Shown piece after piece: positions 35,152 to 42,983 of a stretch of DNA of 64,000 bases. Location: NCBI GenBank assembly GCA_035544875.1, contig DASZZP010000021.1, forward strand, positions 248,001 to 312,000, given 5' to 3'. This DNA is from JASLEW01 sp035544875 (GTDB taxonomy: Bacteria > Acidobacteriota > Thermoanaerobaculia > Multivoradales > UBA5704). Below the pieces are notes generated by a model that saw only the letters and a list, made by a program, of their open reading frames with translations, had not been told where the DNA came from and made no database searches. The translations under genes were made by a program, and so were the position numbers. Positions within the stretch are counted from its first letter, which is position 1. Each line of letters opens with the position of its first letter.

Positions 35152-35168
35152 AGGGGAGACTCCTTACC

Positions 35169-35885
35169 CTAGTACTCCACACGCCACGCCAGGCCAAGTC
35201 CTGGCTCCGCTGCGACGGCGGCGGGCGGAGGCGCCGCCGGTGCTGGTTTGGCCCGCACCCAGACGGTTCCGCTATGGCGCGGGTTGATGTTCGCGGCCAC
35301 GCCGCAATCGGCGGCCGAGACGGTGTGGCTGAGCCCGTTCTGTTGCGCCATGATGTCGCTGCCGCAATAGACGTCGTCGAAGCTGTCGGCGAGCCCCAGC
35401 CAGTGTCCCAGCTCGTGCGCGACGATCTGCTCGAAGCCGCCGCTGCCGCAGTATTCCGGCCTGCCGGTCATCCGCCCGATTCTGAATTGATAGACGTTGA
35501 TGACGTTGCCCACCGTGCTGCCGCAGACTCCGACCCTCGGCGATAGGCCCGCATTCCACGCCACCCGGATCAGCGCGAAGCCAGCGCCCTCTGAAGGCTT
35601 CGCGGAGACGAACTCCGGCAGGCGGCCGGCGGCGCAGGCGGTCTTCCACATCGCCCCGCCCAGTGCGACGCTGGCGGCGGCTTCCGAGCGTTCGAATCCC
35701 TCGCGCTCGAGGACCACGTAGGCGGGACTGGGAAGAGCGTCGCGGCTGGGCGCCGCGCAACCGCCCTCCGCCGCGCCACAGCCGACCTCGCACCAGGTCG
35801 AGGTCGCGATCAGCACCGCCGTGCAGCGCCGGCGCAGCGATGACCCTCGCCCCCTCGAACACGATCCAGATTCCGCGCTCGTCAT
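35169..35885 (-). CDS. Metzincin-like zinc metalloprotease, snapalysin-type motif
   Basis: A 238-residue probable exported protease. The zinc site is HELGHWLGLAD (His157, Glu158, His161, Asp167), the HExxHxxGxxD form known from snapalysin-type metzincins, followed by a Met-turn candidate in SDIMAQ (Met179). About ten cysteines are present, which suggests disulfides and secretion, although the N-terminus is not a clean signal peptide (basic RRR then CTAVLIATSTWCEVGC). The start at 35885 is chosen because AGGAGG lies 6 nt upstream; in-frame ATG codons at 35891 and 35921 are less likely. Upstream DNA is clearly more A+T-rich than its surroundings, which hints at acquisition. Confidence 0.75.
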   Translation of the reverse strand: MTSAESGSCSRGRGSSLRRRCTAVLIATSTWCEVGCGAAEGGCAAPSRDALPSPAYVVLEREGFERSEAAASVALGGAMWKTACAAGRLPEFVSAKPSEGAGFALIRVAWNAGLSPRVGVCGSTVGNVINVYQFRIGRMTGRPEYCGSGGFEQIVAHELGHWLGLADSFDDVYCGSDIMAQQNGLSHTVSAADCGVAANINPRHSGTVWVRAKPAPAAPPPAAVAAEPGLGLAWRVEY

Positions 35886-36028
35886 AGCCATCCTCCTCTG
35901 CCGATCGATTGTTATACTCACATCTCATGCTGATAGTTTCAGCCTGCACAAATTGAAAACAGCAATCCAAATGATCTATTGGTCGTTTCGGATGCAGATT
36001 GCCACCGAATCGCTTCGAGTGGCACGTG

Positions 36029-36088
36029 CGCCGCGCTGACCTTCAACAAACATCTCCCGAACCGCTGGATGATCCGCGGTTCAAGTAA
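36029..36088 (+). pseudogene. Relic of an Oar/TonB-type receptor gene (3' fragment with internal deletion)
   Basis: Read forward, this encodes CAALTFNKHLPNRWMIRG, which matches GAALTFNKRLSNRWMMRG in the intact receptor (about 24594-24645). The match then breaks at GGTTCAAGTAA, which resembles the receptor's final codons (TTC AAG stop) in another frame, as if the last barrel strands had been deleted. A terminator-like stem identical to the receptor's follows at 36146. No ribosome site or start is present. Confidence 0.65.
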
Positions 36089-36145
36089 GCGCCGCTTCCG
36101 CCGCACGCCGCCTGCCGGGCTCAACCTTCAGGCGCGCACTCGCCG

Positions 36146-36170
36146 GACCGCCGGGCCAGTCCCGGCGGTC
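36146..36170 (+). terminator. Decayed copy of the receptor-gene terminator
   Basis: GACCGCCGGG, loop CCAGT and CCCGGCGGTC form the same 8-9 bp core stem as the terminator at 25204, but the T-run has decayed to GTCTTGTCG. Confidence 0.55.
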
Positions 36171-36216
36171 GTCTTGTCGATTGACTTGGCTGCCACCGGC
36201 GATCCGGATCCCGAGG

Positions 36217-36422
36217 GATGAAACGGGCTGCGACGCGGCGGTGGACGCCTACTCGAAGCATCGATCGGATCGCCCCCCGCAACCCCCGCGAGTCCCCTTC
36301 CCGGTTGTCGGAAGCCGCCGGGTCCCGACTTCCGAGGAGTGCCGCCCGGCCATAGCCGGACGGGCGGCCTGCCCGGCGGCGCCGGGGGGCAAGGGGACGC
36401 CCCCTCCCCTGGCGCACGAACC
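36217..36422 (-). repeat. Long imperfect inverted repeat, left arm (interrupted)
   Basis: The reverse complement of this segment aligns with 38429-38561 over about 130 bp, including GGGGGCGTCCCCTT and GGGGGGCGATCCGAT. It differs mainly by an insert of about 70 bp containing palindromic repeat copy B. The two arms flank the deiminase-fold gene. Confidence 0.8.
36322..36369 (+). repeat. Dispersed palindromic repeat, copy B
   Basis: Contains CCCGACTTCCGAGGAGTGCC followed by the palindromic arm GCCCGGCCATAGCCGGACGGGC. It sits inside the left inverted-repeat arm, and the right arm lacks it. Confidence 0.75.
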
Positions 36423-36470
36423 AATTTCGTCTACGTGGGGAGCGGTGGCGGGCGCATGTAGACTCGGGTC

Positions 36471-38414
36471 ATGTGCGAGGTCCTGGCGCTCGTCTGGCTG
36501 CTGCTTGGGCTCGGACGGACTGCCTCGGACGCCGGCCCGGCCGGCAGTGCCGATGCCGGCAAGCTGGGGAGGACCGCACGCGCTCGAGAAGAAAGTGCGG
36601 CGGCGCTCGCGCTGCTGGCGCGGGGCGGCGGCGAAGCGGCGGCGATCGAGGACGCGGCGCGGGTGGTGACGGTGCAGCTGGCACCGGCGGAGCTCGAACG
36701 GCGCCTCGCGGGCGAGCCCGACCGGCAGCGCGCCGTTCTGGCGGGCCTCGGGGACGCCTACTGCGGCGCCGGGACGGCGCTGCGCGCCCAGCTGGGCTCC
36801 TATCTGTCGTTGTGGGCGCGGCAGCGCGCCGCCCGGGTAGCCCGGCGCGGTGCCTGGAGCGACACCGAGGTCGAGGCCCTGCTGGCCTTCGACGCGCTCG
36901 ATCCAGCGCGCTTCGCGGCCGAGACCGCGTTTCGCGGCTGCGTGCTCGGCCTGCTGCCGCACGACCTCGACCCCACGGCGCCGCGGCGCCTTCGCGATGA
37001 CCTGCTGCTGGCGCTCAACCGGGCGCCGGTGGTCGACGCCGCCGCGGCCGAGACGGTAGCCAGCGCCTGGGGCGCGCTGCCGCGCCGCAGCACGGAGAGG
37101 AAGATCGACTACGGGCGCGAGCCGCTGCGCTTCGACGGCGACGCCGAGGGCGAGATCCGCGCCTCGGTCTTCTCGTTTCCTTCCTCCGTGCTGGAAGAAG
37201 CTCCGGTCGCCGAGCTGCTGCGCGCGGTACGCGCCCTGGCACCGCGGCGGCAGCTCCTGGCGCTGACCGATCTGCCGCTCCGCAGCCGGCTGGCCAGGCA
37301 GGCGCGCGCGCTGCGCGTCGAGCTCCTCCCGACCTACGGCCGCACCTTCTCGCCCTGGCCGCGCGACCCGTTCAGCCTGGTCCACCGCGCGGGCGGCGGA
37401 GTCGTGGTGCTGGCCCGCCCGAATGCCCAGGCAGGGCGGGAGGAGGACCTGCACATGGGGGCGTGGCTGGTCGCCGGTCTTCCCGTGGCGCTCGACCGGG
37501 CCTGGGGGGAGGTGCGCTGGGCGCAGGCTCCGGTGCCCTTCCACAATGGCCAGCTGCTGCTCACCCGGGAGGCGGCCTGGACCTCGCTGCACGCCCTCGA
37601 GCCCCGCATCCTTGCCCTGCTCGGCGCCGCACGAGTGCCGGTCGAGAGCTTCGCGACCAGGGCCGGAATCGCGAGCTACGTCGACGCCGCGCGGCGGGCG
37701 GGCGGCGAGCTCGGACGCCTGGTCGGCCGGCCGGTCCGCTTCGTCCACCCCCTGCCGGAAGCGGAGGGCGGCGCCGGCTCCGCGACCGGGGCGGCCGATC
37801 CGCGCAGCGCCGAGCTGATGCGGCGGATCGGCGGCGGCGCCGGCTACGACCTCGACTCGCTGCTCACCCTGCTGCCGCCAGCCACGGCGGCCTCAGGACC
37901 GCACGCGGCAGGCACCGCGCTGGTCGCCAGCCTTGCCGCGGGCGGCTCCCTGCTGGCGCGGCTCGGCCCCGCCGACTGGTCGGCGCTGCGCCGCGGCTAC
38001 GACCTCGAGCCGGCTGGCAGGCAGCTCTCCGCCGGGCTCGAGGCCGCGCAGCGGACGCCGCGCGCCGCCGGCCTCGACAGCTTCCTGGACCTGGTCGCCG
38101 AGCAGCTCGCCACGGAGGGGTGGCAGGTGAGGCGGCTGCCGCTGCTGGTCGTGCCGGCCAACCTGCTGCGCGGCCAGGCGGGCATTGCCCACGGCGAGTT
38201 CCTGCTCGGCTGGAACAACGTCGTGCTGGAGAGCCCACCCCAGGGGCTGCGCGGCGCGGGCTTCGCCTCGCTCCTGCCGAGCGGCGACCGCGAGGCGCGC
38301 GCCCTCTTCGCCGCCGCCGGCTGCCGCCTGGACCTCCTGCCCCCGCTCGTCCACAGCGTCATCCTCAACGGCGGCTACCGCTGCGCCTCGAACCATCTGC
38401 GCGCCGGCGGGTGA
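36471..38414 (+). CDS. Divergent protein with guanidino-group deiminase-like fold
   Basis: A 647-residue protein that I place only tentatively. The second half carries a pattern resembling agmatine/peptidyl-arginine deiminases: WPRDPFSLV (296-304), a block like their GG-x-x-LTTE region (FHNGQLLLTREA, from 357), and a C-terminal NGGYRCASNHLR with Cys638 at the place of the catalytic cysteine. The first 230 residues are Ala/Arg-rich and helical with no recognised domain; residues 1-15 (MCEVLALVWLLLGLG) may be a signal or anchor. It is bounded on both sides by long inverted repeats. If the call is right it would act on arginine-like groups; substrate unknown. Loss of activity is possible. Confidence 0.6.
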   Translation: MCEVLALVWLLLGLGRTASDAGPAGSADAGKLGRTARAREESAAALALLARGGGEAAAIEDAARVVTVQLAPAELERRLAGEPDRQRAVLAGLGDAYCGAGTALRAQLGSYLSLWARQRAARVARRGAWSDTEVEALLAFDALDPARFAAETAFRGCVLGLLPHDLDPTAPRRLRDDLLLALNRAPVVDAAAAETVASAWGALPRRSTERKIDYGREPLRFDGDAEGEIRASVFSFPSSVLEEAPVAELLRAVRALAPRRQLLALTDLPLRSRLARQARALRVELLPTYGRTFSPWPRDPFSLVHRAGGGVVVLARPNAQAGREEDLHMGAWLVAGLPVALDRAWGEVRWAQAPVPFHNGQLLLTREAAWTSLHALEPRILALLGAARVPVESFATRAGIASYVDAARRAGGELGRLVGRPVRFVHPLPEAEGGAGSATGAADPRSAELMRRIGGGAGYDLDSLLTLLPPATAASGPHAAGTALVASLAAGGSLLARLGPADWSALRRGYDLEPAGRQLSAGLEAAQRTPRAAGLDSFLDLVAEQLATEGWQVRRLPLLVVPANLLRGQAGIAHGEFLLGWNNVVLESPPQGLRGAGFASLLPSGDREARALFAAAGCRLDLLPPLVHSVILNGGYRCASNHLRAGG

Positions 38415-38428
38415 TCCACCGCGAAACC

Positions 38429-38561
38429 GGGTTCATGCGTCAGGGGTGGGGGCGTCCCCTTCCCCCCCGGAGGGGTGGGAAGGGGATCGAGGGGATGCGG
38501 GGGGCGATCCGATAGATGCTTCGAGGAGGCCTCTACCGCCACGTCGCAGGGCACTTTCATC
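38429..38561 (+). repeat. Long imperfect inverted repeat, right arm (uninterrupted)
   Basis: Matches the reverse complement of 36217-36422 from GGTTCATGCGTCAGGGG to TCGCAGGGCACTTTCATC, without the palindromic insert found in the left arm. It lies between two convergent genes. Confidence 0.8.
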
Positions 38562-38584
38562 ATCGCACCCAAGACACCAGAGCC

Positions 38585-40120
38585 TCACCAAGGCCGGGAG
38601 ATCACGCACGCATTAACGCCGCCGATGCCCATCGACAGCTTGCCGGCGAGGCCGGCGGGAGCGGCGCAGGGCTGGTCGAAGACGAAGCGGTCGTGGCGGA
38701 CGGCGATCTCGCGGTTGAGCTCGGCTGGGGCGAGCGGAGTCGGGAAGAGATGGCCGCGCTCGTAGCCCAGATACTGCGCGGTCAGCTCCCAGCCGCCGCC
38801 CGCGCTCATGCCATGGCCGAAGGTGCCCTTGCGCGCGGTGACCAGCACCGAGCCGGGGACCAGGGTGCGCAGGGTGGCGACCTCGCGATCGTCGCCGGGA
38901 GTGGCGGTGGCGTGGAGGTCCCAGGTGGCGAGCTGCTCGGGCTCGACCTGGGCGCCGGCGAGCGCCTGGCGGATGGCGGCGGCGGGCCCCTCGATCGAGG
39001 GCGTGATGATGTGATCGGCATCCGAGCTGACGCCGACCGCGAGCGGCTCCATGCCAAGCGGCCGAAAGCCGCGCGCCGTCATCGCCTCGAGATCACCCAC
39101 GATCCAGACCACCGACCCGCCAGCGACGTGAGTGCCGCGCAACCCGGTCAGCGGCTTGGAGACGGCGGCGTCGGCGGCGATGACGCGGGCGCTGTAGAAG
39201 GCGCCGACCGAGAGCGGCAGCGGCGGCGGATCCGTCGCTCCCACCACCACCGCCGTGGCCTCGCCGCGGGCGATCGCATCCAGCGCCAGCTTGAGGGCGA
39301 CACCGAAGGTCGAGCAGGCCGCCACCGGCGCGAACGCCAGGCCGGTGATACGGCCGAGCATCGACACCTGCGAAGCGGGGGTGTTGTGGATGTTCCACAC
39401 CAGGTTGGCCGACACCGCTAGCCACGGCGGCTGGGGAGCCTGCCAACGCTTCTGCAGCTGCAGGTGGCGCCGCTGCTTCTCCTTGAGCAGGCTCATCTTG
39501 CCGCGCTCTACCTCGCCCTCGACCGCGAGTCCCTCGATCGCCGCCAGCTCGGCGAGGTAGGCGTGGAGGTCGGCCGAGCGGCCCGCCCAGTAGTGCTGCC
39601 AGGCTTCCTCGGCCTCCTCCCGCTCTTCCGGCGCGGTCTCGAGCGGAGGGCGCGGCATGGCGGGATCCAATTCCGTTGCCGCTTCCACCGGCCGCGACAG
39701 GAACGAGGCCAGGTCTGGGTTGCGCTCGGCCCAGAAGCGATCCCAGCGCCGCTGGGCGCGGGCCAGGGCGAGGGCGCCATCGGCGATCGTGGCTATGTTG
39801 CCGATCCCCGTCCCCAGGTAGACATGGGCCCGGGTGCCGAGCCGGGTGAGCTCCTGCTCCAGGCCCGGGTTCTGCCCCAGCGCCTGGATGAAGGAGCCGA
39901 TCGCATAGAGCGCCGGCAGGTCCATCTTTTCCTCGAGCTGGCGGTAACGGCTGGGAGGGAAGCGCTCGGCGATCCAGCCACGGTAGGCGGCGAAGGAAAA
40001 CTCAGGCCGGCCGACCAGGAAGTTATCAGGGCCGAAACCATGGAACGGGGTCAGCCAGCTGGCGGAGCGCTCGAGGTTGCGGGCGAAGGCCGCGATATCC
40101 GGCGAGCGCGGCGCCACCAC
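38585..40120 (-). CDS. Beta-ketoacyl synthase family protein with a large insertion
   Basis: A thiolase-fold condensing enzyme, expected to join acyl and malonyl units on an acyl carrier. The Cys-His-His triad is present: Cys269 (VAACSTFG), His403 (DLHATATPGDD) and Lys431/His436 (ARKGTFGHGMSAGG). Between GTGIGNIATI (about 103-112) and SANLVWNIHNTPAS (from 237) lies an extra charged, Trp-rich segment of about 115 residues not usual in FabF. From GTG 40120 the protein lacks the first KAS strand; the missing KRFGVFGWG is encoded just upstream from a CTG at 40150, behind GGGAGAGAG, so the true start may be that CTG. No FabG, ACP or other fatty-acid gene is adjacent. Confidence 0.8.
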   Translation of the reverse strand: MVAPRSPDIAAFARNLERSASWLTPFHGFGPDNFLVGRPEFSFAAYRGWIAERFPPSRYRQLEEKMDLPALYAIGSFIQALGQNPGLEQELTRLGTRAHVYLGTGIGNIATIADGALALARAQRRWDRFWAERNPDLASFLSRPVEAATELDPAMPRPPLETAPEEREEAEEAWQHYWAGRSADLHAYLAELAAIEGLAVEGEVERGKMSLLKEKQRRHLQLQKRWQAPQPPWLAVSANLVWNIHNTPASQVSMLGRITGLAFAPVAACSTFGVALKLALDAIARGEATAVVVGATDPPPLPLSVGAFYSARVIAADAAVSKPLTGLRGTHVAGGSVVWIVGDLEAMTARGFRPLGMEPLAVGVSSDADHIITPSIEGPAAAIRQALAGAQVEPEQLATWDLHATATPGDDREVATLRTLVPGSVLVTARKGTFGHGMSAGGGWELTAQYLGYERGHLFPTPLAPAELNREIAVRHDRFVFDQPCAAPAGLAGKLSMGIGGVNACVISRPW

Positions 40121-40282
40121 TCCCCAGCCGAAGACTCCGAAGCGCTTCAGGATTCTCTCTCCCTAAGAAACACAGGATTGTGCCACAGGCAAGGGGGGGA
40201 GAGAGCGCGAGGTGAAACCCAGGCGAGAAGCAATTGCAACCTACGAGCCCCGCCGCGGGCCTCCACCCTGATCCGGGGGGTC

Positions 40283-41161
40283 CTACGAGCTTCGGATGCG
40301 AATTCCGCCGTTGGTGGTGTTCGCCACCAGCTTGCCGCCGCCGCCGTTGATGTCGCCATGCAGGCGGCGGCGCAATGTCTGGCCGCTGGCGGCAACGGCA
40401 AAGTCGGTATGGATGTTGCCGTTGGCCGTTTCAGCCTCGATCGAGGCGCGCACGTCCCTGGGAAGAGTGATGTCGATGTGGCCGTTCGTGGTCTCGAACG
40501 ACAGCGTGCCATCGACCCTGTTGAGCTGGGCGTTGACGCTGCCGTTGGTGGTCTCGGCCCTCACCTCGCCCGCCGCCTCGCTGACCTTGATCCCGCCGTT
40601 GGTGGTCTGCAGACGGAGACGGCCATCCACCTGGGCGACGTCGATCGCACCGTTGGTGGATGCGAGACGCGCCGCGCCCTTGATGCCGCTAAGGCGCAGG
40701 CCGCCATTGACGGTTTCGGCGTCGAGGTCCAGTCTGCGCGGCACCTGGAGGTGGTACTCGACCGAGGCCTGGCGCTGACCCTCGCCCGCGAGCCAGTCAA
40801 GAAGGCCATTGTGCCCCGGCATCCGGGTCTCGACGATCAGCCTGCCGGCCTCCTCGCGGACCTCGATCTTGATCTGGCGCAGGATGCGGCGCGCCTCGCC
40901 GTCACTCCCCGCCTGCGCCTTCTTGACCGCCTCGACATGGACTTCGTCCCGGTCCCATGCCTCGACGGTGACCGCGCCGTTGACGTTCTTGACCGAGAGA
41001 GCGCCGCCGGCGCGCAGCGAGTAGGTCTGGTCGGAGCGCTCGCTGACCGTGACCGCCGCGGGGAGCACGCACGACGAGCCGACGAGAGCCAACAGGCCGA
41101 TCAGCAACGCCGGCAAGGGGCGCGGGGAGAAGCGGTGGATCCAGGGCATCCGGGCATGCAT
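40283..41161 (-). CDS. DUF4097 beta-helix-like lipoprotein
   Basis: A 292-residue exported protein with a hydrophobic leader and Cys (ALLIGLLALVGSSC) that suggests a lipoprotein, followed by repeated beta-strand units with a striking NGG/TNG rhythm (VNGGLRLSGIKG, STNGAIDVAQVDG, TTNGGIKVSEAAG, TTNGSVNAQLNRVDG, TTNGHIDITL). This is the DUF4097 putative adhesin pattern. ATG 41161 has AAGGAGG about 7 nt upstream; the longer in-frame start at 41287 would overlap the divergent ATPase gene. DUF4097 proteins often accompany envelope-stress regulators, but none is adjacent here. Function unknown. Confidence 0.85.
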   Translation of the reverse strand: MHARMPWIHRFSPRPLPALLIGLLALVGSSCVLPAAVTVSERSDQTYSLRAGGALSVKNVNGAVTVEAWDRDEVHVEAVKKAQAGSDGEARRILRQIKIEVREEAGRLIVETRMPGHNGLLDWLAGEGQRQASVEYHLQVPRRLDLDAETVNGGLRLSGIKGAARLASTNGAIDVAQVDGRLRLQTTNGGIKVSEAAGEVRAETTNGSVNAQLNRVDGTLSFETTNGHIDITLPRDVRASIEAETANGNIHTDFAVAASGQTLRRRLHGDINGGGGKLVANTTNGGIRIRSS

Positions 41162-41340
41162 GGCCTTTCCTCCTTGGCCGGCGGGCGGCCGCAACAGCCC
41201 CCAGGCAGCAAGTGGCGAGAGCCGCGCGGTCTCCATACGAGCCGGCGGCCGCAAAGGTTCCAGGGCGGGATCGAGAATTGACGGCATTAGAATCCGCGGC
41301 AGGCGCCGCGGTGGACGCGGCGAGTGAGGACCCGGGGGTG

Positions 41341-42903
41341 ATGTCCGGACGCCAGATCATGGACGACCTCGAGCTTCTGCTCGGGGTGATGCCGCCGCGG
41401 CTGCGGGCGGCGATCGAAGCACGGCCGGAGCCCGAAGCTCTGGTCGAGATCGTGCTCGACCTGGGCCGTGCCGCCGAAGCGCGCCTGCCCGACCGCGGCG
41501 AGCAACTCTCCGCGGAGCCGGTCTCGCGGCCCGACATCGCCTATATCGTCGAGCGGGTCGGCGATTTCGGCAAAGACAACCGGGCGGGCATCGAGCGCAC
41601 GCTGCACCGGATCTCGGCGATCCGCAACCGGCGCGGAGAGGTCATCGGCCTCACCTGCCGGATCGGCCGCGCCGTCTACGGCACCGTCGACATCCTGCGC
41701 GACGTGATCGAGGCCGGCCGCTCGATCTTGCTGCTCGGCCGCCCCGGGGTCGGCAAGACGACCCTGCTGCGCGAGGCGGCGCGGGTGCTGGCCGACGACC
41801 TGGGCAAGCGAGTGATCGTGGTCGACACCTCCAACGAGATCGCGGGCGACGGCGACATCCCCCACCCCGGGATCGGACGCGCCCGCCGCATGCAGGTGCC
41901 GGCGCCCGAGCTGCAGCACGCGGTGATGATCGAGGCGGTCGAGAACCACATGCCGCAGGTGATCGTGATCGACGAGATCGGCACGGCGGCCGAGGCAATG
42001 GCGGCGCGCACGATCGCCGAGCGCGGAGTGCAGCTGATCGCGACCGCCCACGGCAACACGCTGGAAAACCTGCTGCAGAACCCCACCCTGTCCGACCTGG
42101 TCGGAGGGATCCACGCGGTCACCCTCTCGGACGAAGAGGCGCGCCGCCGGGGCACCCAGAAGACGGTCCTCGAGCGCAAGGCGCCGCCGACCTTTGGCGT
42201 GCTGATCGAGATCCAGGACAAGGAGCGCCTGGCGGTGCACCACGACGTGGCGGAGGTGGTCGATCGGCTGCTGCGCGAAGTGCCGCCGCGCCCCGAGCTG
42301 CGCTCCCGCAAGCCGGGCGGCGAGGTCGAGATCCGGCCCTCGGGAGGCGAGCCCGGCGGCGGCGGGCGCGAGCTGCCTGCGCCGGCTCCGGCGGTGCCGG
42401 CGGCCGGAGGCGAGGCGCGGCGCCTGCCCGTGCCGCGCGCCGCGCGCCAGACGATGCGCATCTTCCCCTACGCGGTGGCCAAGGCCAAGCTCGAGCGGGG
42501 GATCCGCAAGCTCCGCGCGCCGGCGCGGGTGGTCGACGACCTCGACGAAGCGGACCTTTTGCTCACCCTCAAAGCCCAGGAACGGCGCCAGCCGCGGCGC
42601 TTGCGCGACGCCCAGGCGCGCGGCATCCCGGTCCATATCGTCAAGAGCAACACGATCGTACAGATCGAGAACTTCCTGCGCGGCGTCTTCGAGCTCGGCG
42701 ACCCGACGGGGGCGGACGAGGCGGCGCTGCATGAGGTCGAAGCCGCCATCGACGAGGTGCTGGACCTCGGGCGCCCGGTGGAGCTGGCGCCGCGCAACAC
42801 CTACCTGCGGCGCCTGCAGCACCAGGTCGTCGAGCGCTCCGGCCTGCTGTCGGAGAGCAAGGGCGAGGGGACTTTCCGCCGGGTCGTGATCTATCCCTCC
42901 TGA
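41341..42903 (+). CDS. SpoIIIAA/Ycf45-like AAA ATPase with R3H nucleic-acid-binding domain
   Basis: A 520-residue single-stranded nucleic-acid-binding ATPase of the Ycf45/R3H type. The N-terminal part resembles SpoIIIAA (DDLELLLGVMPPRL), then an ATPase core with Walker A GRPGVGKTTLL (about 134-143), Walker B VIVIDEIG and sensor ATAHGNTLENLL. A Gly/Pro-rich linker leads to a C-terminal domain ending in an R3H-like region (YLRRLQHQVVERSGL, then FRRVVIYPS). Earlier in-frame starts exist (TTG 41278, 41212), but homology begins near ATG 41341. It is divergent from the DUF4097 gene. Its cellular role is unknown; RNA metabolism is a guess based on R3H. Confidence 0.85.
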   Translation: MSGRQIMDDLELLLGVMPPRLRAAIEARPEPEALVEIVLDLGRAAEARLPDRGEQLSAEPVSRPDIAYIVERVGDFGKDNRAGIERTLHRISAIRNRRGEVIGLTCRIGRAVYGTVDILRDVIEAGRSILLLGRPGVGKTTLLREAARVLADDLGKRVIVVDTSNEIAGDGDIPHPGIGRARRMQVPAPELQHAVMIEAVENHMPQVIVIDEIGTAAEAMAARTIAERGVQLIATAHGNTLENLLQNPTLSDLVGGIHAVTLSDEEARRRGTQKTVLERKAPPTFGVLIEIQDKERLAVHHDVAEVVDRLLREVPPRPELRSRKPGGEVEIRPSGGEPGGGGRELPAPAPAVPAAGGEARRLPVPRAARQTMRIFPYAVAKAKLERGIRKLRAPARVVDDLDEADLLLTLKAQERRQPRRLRDAQARGIPVHIVKSNTIVQIENFLRGVFELGDPTGADEAALHEVEAAIDEVLDLGRPVELAPRNTYLRRLQHQVVERSGLLSESKGEGTFRRVVIYPS

Positions 42904-42983
42904 GCGGCTGGCCGCGCGCTTGCAGGTCTTCCGGCGCTGGACGAGGTTTCTGGCGGCGAGGATTTCGAGATGAGCTCTGCGCG

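Noticed and set aside
36217..38561. Insertion sequence with terminal inverted repeats
   Set aside because: The arms are long and imperfect, the enclosed gene is not a transposase, and no target duplication could be seen by eye; kept only as flanking inverted repeats.
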